22,624 nucleotides of DNA, from positions 1 to 22,624 of the forward strand of contig JALWZV010000027.1 in assembly GCA_027002315.1 (NCBI GenBank), written 5' to 3'. The translations under genes and the position numbers were made by a program. Of the stretch, positions 6,999-13,858 are shown piece by piece. The notes below the pieces were generated by a model, which worked only from the letters and a program-made list of their open reading frames with translations, did no database searches and was not told the origin of the DNA. Within the stretch, counting starts at the first letter, position 1. Every line of letters begins with the position of its first letter. Source of the stretch: Candidatus Roizmanbacteria bacterium. GTDB lineage: Bacteria; Patescibacteriota; Microgenomatia; UBA1406; GWC2-37-13.

Positions 6999-8009
6999 TT
7001 ACTCTCCTCTTTTTCTTATCTCTTCCTTGAGTTTTTCAAGTTCGTCCTTTTCTTTCTTTAGTTCTCTTTTTAGAAGTTCATCACTATATTTGCTGGATTT
7101 GTAAATATGTATTCCCAAATAAATCATGATTATTAATGCTAAGATTATGGCTAAACTTACTCTGTAGGGAAAAACATAAAAAGAATAACTAGCTCGAAGA
7201 CCTTGTCCTTTTGTTCCGTAAGAACCAATTAATTTAACTGTGTAGCGACCAAACATCCATTTTTTACCTAACTCTGTTTTATAAGCAGATAAAGTGCCAG
7301 GAAATATATTTTTCTTTTTTAAGTTCATTGTACCAACTTCCTTACCAAGCATATTATAAAGCTTTATGGACATCTGAGGGGCAATATGAACATCTCCCTC
7401 GTTTAGTATATGCGTCTCTATCTCCACTGGTCCGTATTCATAAAATGATTTAGAGGAAAATTTACTTACCGTTGCTGCTTCTTTAACATCACCTGCAACC
7501 CTAAAATATAGAAGCGTTCCAACCTGAGGAACTATAGCCGCAGACCCTGCTTCTGAAGGTGCTGTTCTATTTGCTTGAGCTTCATTACCCTGAAAAAATA
7601 CTGCTACATAATGACCTCCCGGCAAAGCATTTTGAGGGACATATACATCTAAATAAACTATTGTTTTATTTCCTGCTGGGACAGATATATGCTCAAAAGG
7701 TAATTTTATCCATGATGAAGCAGCATAACGATTATTTAACATGTTACTATCTACAAAAACAGGAACATTATCATCTCCTTTGACTATAAAATCGGATTTT
7801 TTCAAAGCGCCATTAATTGGAAAAAGCGTTCTGTTAAGAAAGGAAACAGCAATATGCTTCGTTTCCCCAGGTTGAACATCTATCTCTTGATGAGCTGGAT
7901 AGACAGTTATTCCAAAGTTTTGTTGAGCAAAAACATTATGTTTAACAACTAATACTAATAACACAATACTAACAGATGTCCCTAGTGCGAATAATATTTT
8001 TTTAAACAT
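6999..8009 (-). CDS. DUF916-like (WxL-interacting type) exported membrane-anchored protein
   Basis: A 336-residue exported protein. A signal peptide (hydrophobic about 5-22, likely cleavage after NVFA) leads into YPAHQEIDVQPGETKHIAVSF, whose VQPGE-like start of a beta-sandwich is characteristic of the DUF916/WxL peptidoglycan-binding domain. A second typical segment is VPQNALPGGHYVAVFF (about 124-139). A further Ig-like domain (about 185-270) resembles the DUF3324 partner domain. A membrane helix lies at about 283-303, and a charged cytoplasmic coiled-coil tail rich in Lys/Glu ends the protein. In Firmicutes, proteins of this architecture hold WxL proteins at the cell wall. It begins 8 nt after the stop of the large secreted protein upstream, matching that pairing. 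The family assignment is by motif memory, not a search. Confidence 0.72.
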   Translation of the reverse strand: MFKKILFALGTSVSIVLLVLVVKHNVFAQQNFGITVYPAHQEIDVQPGETKHIAVSFLNRTLFPINGALKKSDFIVKGDDNVPVFVDSNMLNNRYAASSWIKLPFEHISVPAGNKTIVYLDVYVPQNALPGGHYVAVFFQGNEAQANRTAPSEAGSAAIVPQVGTLLYFRVAGDVKEAATVSKFSSKSFYEYGPVEIETHILNEGDVHIAPQMSIKLYNMLGKEVGTMNLKKKNIFPGTLSAYKTELGKKWMFGRYTVKLIGSYGTKGQGLRASYSFYVFPYRVSLAIILALIIMIYLGIHIYKSSKYSDELLKRELKKEKDELEKLKEEIRKRGE

Positions 8010-8017
8010 AATATTAA

Positions 8018-9526
8018 TTAAAACTTTGCTGTTGCAGTATATTTGACAACGTTGAAATAGTAACCAGCTGGTTGATCTCCAGGAATAGACAATCTATAAC
8101 AAACATCTATCTTTGATCCTGTCGTAGTTCCACTGTTGGACATTATTGTTGCTTTCGTTTCTGACGACTCTTGATCTGCGATTTGTCTTGCACAGAACGT
8201 ACCCGATGTACAAGTAGTCTCTGAGGCTTTACCGTCATAATCCCATACCGCATCTGTCCCTGTAACATCCTCTAGTGATATCCCTAAACCATAATAAGTG
8301 GCTGTTGTCCAGTCATAAGCAGCAGATTCACTACAAGCTGAAGAACCACAAACAGTATCTCTTATACAAGTACCTGACCCAAACGTGTACTCCCCTGAAC
8401 TTGGAGAAGAACCCGTACATGTATTCCCTCCTCTTCCCATTTGATCATTTTCTTCTATGGTAACAACATAACCATTAGATGCGTTTGTTATCACCTTTAA
8501 AGTTTGATACGCGTCATAAAACGTGTCCGATGCAGCCAATGTCCCGAATGGTATAGAATATGCTGTACTATCTATAGAGGAAGATGTTCTTGTCACTCCA
8601 CAAATAGTTCCACTATCAGCAGCTCCATCTCCAGCAGAATCGTTGATATAAAAATTTAACGTTTCCTCTACTGTTGCTGAAACAAATACTCCTTCATGGA
8701 CAGCAACTTTTGTTGTCGTAGAGTACAACGTATTACTACCACTATCTAACTCCGAAATAACTATAGAATAAACATCAGATGTTCCTTGTGTATGAGAACT
8801 GCCTGGTGCTGGATTAATAAAACTATATCCTGCTGTTGAGGTTCCAATTGTGATAGTTACATCTTTACTGCTAGCCAGTGTTCCTGTGAATGGAAAAGTA
8901 ATTGTGTGATATCCACTGCCTGTTGACATTGTTGTCGTTCCAAAAGTAACACCACAACCGCCTGAACATGTTACAGAGGTATATGAATCTATATTACTGT
9001 TCGTAAGTAAATTTGCATCAAATCCTGTATCGTCAGGAATCCCATCATTATAGTCACTTGACGCTGCTGGAATCTTTATCTCTAAAGATCCCCCATTTAC
9101 ATCTGCCACTGTTGTTAAATTAATTGTATGTATAGCAGACTCTGTAGCAATAACTAAATCCGTTGATCCAAGCGCTGAGTTTAATGCACTAGTAATACTA
9201 AATGTCGTACTATTTAAGACTGACCCTACCGTATAGCTAGTATTTCCTATACAGCCATTTGTACCTGAATCACTGAAACAAATAGAGTCTTGAGGAAATA
9301 AATTATGAGTATCGTTATCCGGGTTACCACTTGAGTCTATTGTAATTGTAGTAGATCCTGAAGATGCTCCACTAGAACCTACTCCAGCTCTATAAGAAAT
9401 CCTAGGATTTGACAAAGTGTCGTAAACCGTATCGAGAGGTTGAGCTGCATATACATTCGAGAATAGGGTTATAAAAAAAAGTACAATAAAACTGTACAAA
9501 AATTGACGTAATATTGTATTATGCAT
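8018..9526 (-). CDS. Secreted Ser/Thr-rich surface protein, WxL-like
   Basis: A 502-residue exported protein with a signal peptide (hydrophobic about 8-24, cleavage likely after NVYA). The rest is rich in Ser, Thr, Gly and Asp with few Lys, and contains many cysteines arranged in near pairs (for example ICFSDSGTNGC, TCSGGCG, RDTVCGSSAC, TTCTSGTFC), suggesting extracellular disulfides. The C-terminal half (about 285-502) reads like an S-layer/WxL-type beta domain and ends in IPGDQPAGYYFNVVKYTATAKF. That resembles the closing motif of many Gram-positive and CPR surface proteins in which a spacer 'QpAGxYtxtvtyTatp' ends the chain. No sortase motif or C-terminal anchor is present. Retention probably depends on the DUF916-like protein encoded just downstream in the same operon. 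Exact function unknown. Confidence 0.75.
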   Translation of the reverse strand: MHNTILRQFLYSFIVLFFITLFSNVYAAQPLDTVYDTLSNPRISYRAGVGSSGASSGSTTITIDSSGNPDNDTHNLFPQDSICFSDSGTNGCIGNTSYTVGSVLNSTTFSITSALNSALGSTDLVIATESAIHTINLTTVADVNGGSLEIKIPAASSDYNDGIPDDTGFDANLLTNSNIDSYTSVTCSGGCGVTFGTTTMSTGSGYHTITFPFTGTLASSKDVTITIGTSTAGYSFINPAPGSSHTQGTSDVYSIVISELDSGSNTLYSTTTKVAVHEGVFVSATVEETLNFYINDSAGDGAADSGTICGVTRTSSSIDSTAYSIPFGTLAASDTFYDAYQTLKVITNASNGYVVTIEENDQMGRGGNTCTGSSPSSGEYTFGSGTCIRDTVCGSSACSESAAYDWTTATYYGLGISLEDVTGTDAVWDYDGKASETTCTSGTFCARQIADQESSETKATIMSNSGTTTGSKIDVCYRLSIPGDQPAGYYFNVVKYTATAKF

Positions 9527-9567
9527 AATAGTCGTAAAAAACTAACATATTAATTTACTATAAGGAA

Positions 9568-9596
9568 ATTATCAAGTAATGAAACATTTTTGTCAA
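9568..9596 (-). promoter_or_regulatory. Strong promoter of the surface-protein operon
   Basis: Minus strand: consensus TTGACA (9591-9596), 17 bp, GATAAT (9568-9573). The predicted start lies near 9561, giving a leader of about 35 nt before the ATG at 9526. It is thus an exception to the short-leader pattern elsewhere in the window. A near-consensus promoter fits an abundant surface protein. It lies in the space shared with the divergent gene at 9618. Confidence 0.75.
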
Positions 9597-9617
9597 GTTG
9601 AAAAAAGAACATAAATT

Positions 9618-10544
9618 ATGCAGTGGACTAATAAAAAAAGCGAGTATATATTCAAAATTTGCACTGTGATATTATTGCTATTTTTAAGCCTTAATTTTCC
9701 ATTACTTAATAAAAGTATTTCTGCTCATTTCGACCCAATATCATACTCAAGTAAATTATCTGCGAATATAGGTATAAGTTCAAACCAGAAACTATTAACA
9801 ATTTACGGCTACACATCTCCAAACTCTACCGTAACGCTGGAAAGTTTTGGCTTACAAGACAATATAACATCAGATGAGACAGGATTCTTTAAATTTGAAG
9901 AAAATTTTATACCAAGAACCTCAACACCTGCGTGTATTCAATCTATAGACAAATTTGGGAGAATGACAAGACCTATATGTATTCCTTCATTCCCAACCAA
10001 TTATAGCGCTGTAATTGGGCCAGTTATCTTGCCGCCAACTACATCTTTAAGCAAATCCAACTATTTCACAGGCGATGAGGTCATATTATCAGGACAATCT
10101 ATCCCTGACAGAGAGATCTCCCTGTCTTTTTTTAAAGAAGACAATTCTGGGGGTCACTTATCTTGGTTAGGGCCAAAACCTGTTTTAGCATTAGCACTAC
10201 CTAAGATTAATACTAAAACAGATATACACGGAAATTATTCCTTTCAGCTTCCTTCTGGAACTGACACAAAATACCGCTTCTTCACACAAGTTGAGTTTAA
10301 AGATCAATACTCACCCAATAGCAACTTGCTAAATGTTATAATCCTTCCTGTATGGATGCTTATTATTATTTGGTTAACTAACTTATTAAAACTTTTGTCT
10401 CCCTACCTGTTAAATATTTTTATTTTGCTTGAGATCTTTACTGCATTGCTTGTTATTCTTTATAAAAGAAAACGGCATCCTGAAAATAAAATTGTTCTTA
10501 GGAGTTTTTATCACAGAGAGATTGTGAATTTGCAACATTACTAA
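9618..10544 (+). CDS. Exported membrane-anchored protein with Ig-like domains, unknown function
   Basis: A 308-residue protein. A basic N-terminus and hydrophobic segment (about 12-31) serve as signal or anchor. The exported part carries GYTSPNSTVTLESFG with a following TSDETGFFKFEE. That is a carboxypeptidase-regulatory/Ig-like pattern ('G.tsPnatV.l ... t.tDs.G.F.f') often repeated in surface proteins of CPR bacteria. A second module begins near TTSLSKSNYFTGDEVILSGQSIP and again ends in TDIHGNYSFQLPSG. Two hydrophobic helices (about 240-258 and 262-282) precede a basic cytoplasmic tail. It is divergent from the surface-protein operon and lies 22 nt before dprA. I do not recognise a functional family; a cell-surface or adhesion role is an inference from the domains. 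Confidence 0.7.
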   Translation: MQWTNKKSEYIFKICTVILLLFLSLNFPLLNKSISAHFDPISYSSKLSANIGISSNQKLLTIYGYTSPNSTVTLESFGLQDNITSDETGFFKFEENFIPRTSTPACIQSIDKFGRMTRPICIPSFPTNYSAVIGPVILPPTTSLSKSNYFTGDEVILSGQSIPDREISLSFFKEDNSGGHLSWLGPKPVLALALPKINTKTDIHGNYSFQLPSGTDTKYRFFTQVEFKDQYSPNSNLLNVIILPVWMLIIIWLTNLLKLLSPYLLNIFILLEIFTALLVILYKRKRHPENKIVLRSFYHREIVNLQHY

Positions 10545-10559
10545 ACGTTTTTAAATACT
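10530..10559 (+). promoter_or_regulatory. Possible promoter of dprA
   Basis: TTGCAA (10530-10535), 18 bp, AATACT (10554-10559), ending 7 nt before the ATG at 10567. It overlaps the end of the upstream gene and fits the short-leader arrangement seen elsewhere in the window. Confidence 0.45.
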
Positions 10560-10566
10560 TTTGCCC

Positions 10567-11673
10567 ATGGGGACAGATAAGAAATATTACCTTGGATTTT
10601 CTTACTTCTTAGGGATAGGTCCTGTTAGGTTTAAACAAATCATCAACGCATTTGGCAATGTAAAGAGTGCTTATTTAGCATCGCACAAAGACTTATCGAA
10701 AATCATAGGAGATAGATTATCTCATAGATTTGTGACATTTAGAGATTCTTTTAATACTGATAAGAAAATAAAAGAGATTAAATCCAAGAATATTAAAGTG
10801 TTAACTCTTAATGATGACAAATACCCCCAAAGTCTTAAAAATATCTCAGATCCTCCAATATGTTTATATATTAAAGGAGATCTTAAAAAAATTGACTTTA
10901 ACAACTCAGATTCAACTTTCTTCGCTGTAGTTGGAACTAGAAAGCCCACATCTTATGGAGTGAGAGTAACTAAAAGAATTACTCGTGATTTGGTTGAGTG
11001 CGACTTGATCACTGTCTCAGGATTAGCACTAGGAATAGATGCAGTATCTCATCTTGAAACTTTAAGGAATGGTGGAAAAACAATTGCTGTTTTGGGTTGT
11101 GGTGTAGATATTGTTTACCCAAAGGAGAATAGAAAGATATATGAGGATATTATTAACAAACGTCAAGGATTAATCGTGTCAGAGTTTCCACCTGGTCACT
11201 CGGTCAGTAAGGGTTTGTTTGTTGCGCGTAACAGGATAATATCTGGATTATCTCAAGGCGTTCTGGTTGTTGAAGGCACTGAAAAATCAGGCTCTCTTAT
11301 TACCGCCTCATATGCTGCCACACAAGGTCGTGATGTTTTTGCCATTCCTAATTGCATAACATCCCCACAATCTCAGGCACCACATATACTCTTAAAACAA
11401 GGAGCTATCTTAACAACATCAGGCAATGATATTTGTTCGGCCCTTGGAAAAAAATATATTGCCACTAAAAATACCTATACCCTTCCAAAGAATCTTAACG
11501 AGATAGAAGAAAAGGTGTGTTTAAGATTAATGTCTGAGAGTATGACTCCTGATGTTTTGTCCGAGATCTTAGAGCTACCTATTACAAAAGTTATAAAGAT
11601 TTTAACTCAACTTGAATTAAAGGGAATCATCAAAACACTTCCAACAGGAGAAATTGTTATGAATATTACTTAA
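10567..11673 (+). CDS. dprA: DprA (Smf) DNA-processing/recombination mediator
   Basis: DprA binds incoming single-stranded DNA during natural transformation and loads RecA. The product of about 368 residues has an N-terminal helix-hairpin-helix/SAM-like region (FLGIGPVRFKQIINAFG), a link with YPQSLKNISDPPICLYIKGDL, and the Rossmann-like core. In the core are VVGTRKPTSYG, SGLALGIDAVSHLETL, TIAVLGCGVDIVYPKENRKIYE, SEFPPGHSVSKGLFVARNRIISGLSQGVLVVEGTEKSG (here described by its parts: EFPPG, RNRIISGLS, VVEGTEKSG) and TQGRDVFAIP. A C-terminal winged-helix domain (about 300-368) is present. All are family-diagnostic. Start ATG at 10567 is preferred to an in-frame TTG two codons upstream because of the -10 placement. 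The 3' end overlaps the convergent gene by 8 nt. DprA is widely kept in CPR genomes, which often retain a competence apparatus. Confidence 0.95.
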   Translation: MGTDKKYYLGFSYFLGIGPVRFKQIINAFGNVKSAYLASHKDLSKIIGDRLSHRFVTFRDSFNTDKKIKEIKSKNIKVLTLNDDKYPQSLKNISDPPICLYIKGDLKKIDFNNSDSTFFAVVGTRKPTSYGVRVTKRITRDLVECDLITVSGLALGIDAVSHLETLRNGGKTIAVLGCGVDIVYPKENRKIYEDIINKRQGLIVSEFPPGHSVSKGLFVARNRIISGLSQGVLVVEGTEKSGSLITASYAATQGRDVFAIPNCITSPQSQAPHILLKQGAILTTSGNDICSALGKKYIATKNTYTLPKNLNEIEEKVCLRLMSESMTPDVLSEILELPITKVIKILTQLELKGIIKTLPTGEIVMNIT

Positions 11674-13006
11674 CTAGAAATGGAATTTTATTATTTTCCC
11701 TGACTTCTTCTAGAGTTTTTTTATCTTTTGTAAGATTAGCAACTATTTTTTTACCATTATGCAATGGCTTGTTGTTTTGCCAAAAGTTAATCTCCAAGGT
11801 TTTGGCTCTTGCAGATAAAGGCTCAAGTTTCTGTCTGAACACAGCTACACTTGTTATAAAAGATTTAAAATCTTTACGTGCGACAGTTCTTTTAATGTCG
11901 CTGATATTATCACTCCACATCGTTAAAATTTTTACGTTATCCTTATGTAAGTCTTCTATGCCCTGAGGAAGTTCACTAGGCTTAATCGTGCTTATTTTAT
12001 CCTTCAATTCCTTTACTGACGATTCTATCTCCTCAATTCTTTCTATATATAGACTTGGTGTGTTCGTAGAAAGAAGTGATGATAACAATCCAAAGTATGA
12101 TGAGAAAAGAGGAATTGATTTTATGTTTATGTCAGTAATTATTGAATAATAACCTGAGGTCTTTTCTGCTTCGTCTAAATACTCTGACATTATTCTATTT
12201 GTCTCAGATAAAGATTTATGCAATCTTGGATTGATGTTTTTACTTTCCTCTACTAGTTCACCAAAACCGCCCATCACCTGTTTTGTTGTTTTAGTTGATT
12301 CTGATATTTTATAAGCTTGTTCTTTTAATTTTCTATAAGGATTTGACAGTGTTGTGGTGTATTGATCGTAAGTTCCTAAAACTTTATCGCTATTTCTTAT
12401 CTCCCCAAAATGCTTAACGCCTTTGTATTCATCCTCTATACTTCTTAATTTTGGCATTACGACAAAGCTTAGAATATTGCTATTTGCTGGGCTTGTAAAG
12501 ACGCCTGCCACCTCACCTTTACCTTTAGATAGAATATTATTTATTCCCGACAACAACGGCTCACTATTATATTTGAGCAGCAACTTTTCTCCTTGTTGTT
12601 GCGTCTTTCTTCCTGATACATACGAAAACATGGAGTATAAATCACTTCCAACATTCATAATCCCAGATTTCATTTTCTCTACTTTTTTAACTGCCTTTGT
12701 TGAAAAGTCATATCTCCTAATCTTGGGCTGAACCACAAAGAAATATGCTCCCACTAACACTAATATAACAACAGCTGCTACTCCGATTACTGCTTTAGAA
12801 CCCGATGGGTTATTAACATTGCCTCCCGATACATTGTTAACGGTGTTATCTTGTTGTTGTGGTTGTTGAGGCTGAGTTGACTGTATTTGGTTTGGTTGTG
12901 AAAAACTTTGAGCTGAAAAGGGAGATTGAGGCTGTTGAGATATCTTTAAAGGAGTGGCGTTTGTGAAATTATGGCTTGTGTTTTGGTTATTACCTTCTGA
13001 ATCCAT
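11666..13006 (-). CDS. Single-pass membrane protein with Q/N-rich tail and helical extracytoplasmic domain
   Basis: No family recognised. The 446-residue product starts with about 70 residues of low-complexity, Gln/Asn/Ser/Pro-rich sequence containing QPQQPQQQ. It has no signal peptide, so this part is probably cytoplasmic and disordered. A single strong membrane helix (about 72-93, AVIGVAAVVILVLVGAYFFVV) follows, and then about 350 residues of mostly helical, Lys/Glu/Ser-rich sequence with heptad-like stretches (for example ERIEEIESSVKELKDKIS). This suggests an extracytoplasmic coiled-coil or four-helix domain. Proteins with this layout are common and uncharacterised in CPR genomes. It has a perfect consensus promoter, suggesting high expression. 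Its stop overlaps the end of dprA tail to tail. Confidence 0.72.
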   Translation of the reverse strand: MDSEGNNQNTSHNFTNATPLKISQQPQSPFSAQSFSQPNQIQSTQPQQPQQQDNTVNNVSGGNVNNPSGSKAVIGVAAVVILVLVGAYFFVVQPKIRRYDFSTKAVKKVEKMKSGIMNVGSDLYSMFSYVSGRKTQQQGEKLLLKYNSEPLLSGINNILSKGKGEVAGVFTSPANSNILSFVVMPKLRSIEDEYKGVKHFGEIRNSDKVLGTYDQYTTTLSNPYRKLKEQAYKISESTKTTKQVMGGFGELVEESKNINPRLHKSLSETNRIMSEYLDEAEKTSGYYSIITDINIKSIPLFSSYFGLLSSLLSTNTPSLYIERIEEIESSVKELKDKISTIKPSELPQGIEDLHKDNVKILTMWSDNISDIKRTVARKDFKSFITSVAVFRQKLEPLSARAKTLEINFWQNNKPLHNGKKIVANLTKDKKTLEEVRENNKIPFLVK

Positions 13007-13014
13007 TGGTTTTG

Positions 13015-13043
13015 ATTATAAGTATCAAGTCTTAAGATGTCAA
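13015..13043 (-). promoter_or_regulatory. Perfect consensus promoter, leaderless start
   Basis: Minus strand: TTGACA (13038-13043), exactly 17 bp, TATAAT (13015-13020). This is a full sigma-70 consensus. The -10 ends 8 nt before the ATG at 13006 and there is no Shine-Dalgarno sequence. Confidence 0.8.
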
Positions 13044-13155
13044 ACAAACTTCAATTGGCAGTCTCAATACGTTCTTGAATTCTCACCTGTCGTAGTATTT
13101 AATAAATCCTAATATCTAAATATATTTAAATCGCCAGTCGGCGGAACAGATCTAA

Positions 13156-13279
13156 ACGTCATCGCGATCCTCCGAATCGGAGGAGAAGCAATCCCCGCCT
13201 ATATGAGAGCAAGACTGGCTGTTGGTGTTAGCATTAAAACCGTAGGCGGGGATTGCGTCGCTAGCGCTCGCAATGACGT
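13156..13279. repeat. Composite palindromic (BIME/MITE-like) element, copy 2
   Basis: Ends are ACGTCATCGCGA and its inverted partner TCGCAATGACGT. Inner inverted arms GCAATCCCCGCCTA and TAGGCGGGGATTGC allow a long cruciform. The left arm carries its own hairpin CCTCCGA-A-TCGGAGG. The centre (ATATGAGAGCAAGACTGGCT and following bases) and the right arm are nearly identical to copy 3 at 13440-13580, while the left arms differ. Confidence 0.8.
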
Positions 13280-13398
13280 GAGAGAGTAATTTCTAATTAC
13301 TAAACAATAAACAATAACCAAATACTAATAAGTAAAGAACAAAGAGGTAAAGAGACAGGGTAGATAAAGGGTATAAAGAAATGAAGATTAAAGAATGC

Positions 13399-13420
13399 AA
13401 TTGTATTTAGTATCTTGTAT
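13399..13420 (+). repeat. Dispersed TAGTATCTTGTAT repeat, copy 4
   Basis: AATTGTATTTAGTATCTTGTAT differs from the copy at 4610-4631 by one base. It is directly preceded by a second copy of AATGAAGATTAAAGAATG, also seen at 6904. Confidence 0.7.
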
Positions 13421-13439
13421 TTTGTATTTGGCGTTCAAT

Positions 13440-13580
13440 ACGTCATCACGAGGAAGGAGCCGAGTCTGACTCGGCGACTGACGAAGTGATCCCCGCCCAT
13501 ATGAGAACAAGACTGGCTATTGGTGTTAGTATTAAATACCGTAACGGCGGGGATTGCGTCGCTAGCGCTCGCAATGACGT
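13440..13580. repeat. Composite palindromic (BIME/MITE-like) element, copy 3
   Basis: Begins ACGTCATCACGAGGAAGGAG and ends CGCTCGCAATGACGT. The left arm contains CCGAGT-CTG-ACTCGG and GACTGACGAAGTGATCCCCGCC, which occurs inverted in copy 1 (4855-4903). The centre and right arm match copy 2 at 13156-13279 with only a few differences. Confidence 0.8.
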
Positions 13581-13594
13581 GATAATTAACCTTT

Positions 13595-13644
13595 TTGATT
13601 GACGGGTCGACACATTGGTCGACCCCTACACTCTGTCTATGCAA
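13595..13644 (-). repeat. 50-bp hairpin repeat, copy B (inverted partner at 4662-4711)
   Basis: Reverse complement of 4662-4711 with about one mismatch over 50 bp. It contains the GGGTCGAC / GTCGACCC stem and lies directly after composite element copy 3. Confidence 0.8.
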
Positions 13645-13846
13645 GAGAACTTGCGATTTGATCATTGGTTATTGTTTAGTAATTAGGTTAATTAGGTCAA
13701 TTAGAAATTAGAAATTTTATTTGTTATTCACTTGCATATACATTATCAATACAATGGCTTTTACTTAATCTGTTAAAAAGTATACAACACTTTCAAATCT
13801 TCTTCTATAGGACAATGCTTGCTATTAAAATTAATTTTTTAACGTA

Positions 13847-13852
13847 TATAAT
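13847..13852 (+). promoter_or_regulatory. -10 box of the glycosidase gene
   Basis: A perfect TATAAT ends 6 nt before the ATG at 13859. No convincing -35 is seen at 16-18 bp; the upstream sequence is very AT-rich. Confidence 0.5.
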
Positions 13853-13858
13853 TAGTAC

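Larger units (their letters stand above)
13044..13846. other. 800-bp intergenic region made mostly of repeats
   Basis: I find no convincing gene; one open frame of 76 codons on the minus strand lies wholly in repeats. From left to right it holds a composite palindromic element (13156-13279), low-complexity AT-rich sequence, a direct repeat and a dispersed TAGTATCTTGTAT repeat, a second composite element (13440-13580), and the 50-bp hairpin repeat (13595-13644). CTAATTACTAAACAATAA (13293-13310) and ATTGGTTATTGTTTAGTAATTAG (13664-13686) form an inverted pair around the second element. The rest is AT-rich spacer before the glycosidase gene. Confidence 0.8.

Noticed and set aside
8275..8463. Open frame on the plus strand inside the secreted surface-protein gene
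   Set aside because: It is a shadow of a convincing exported protein on the opposite strand.
13156..13644. A possible CRISPR array
   Set aside because: The repeats are palindromic mosaics of uneven size, only two units share a centre, there are no regular spacers, and no cas gene is present.
13435..13665. A 76-codon open frame on the minus strand in the 850-bp gap
   Set aside because: It lies entirely in the composite palindromic element and hairpin repeat.
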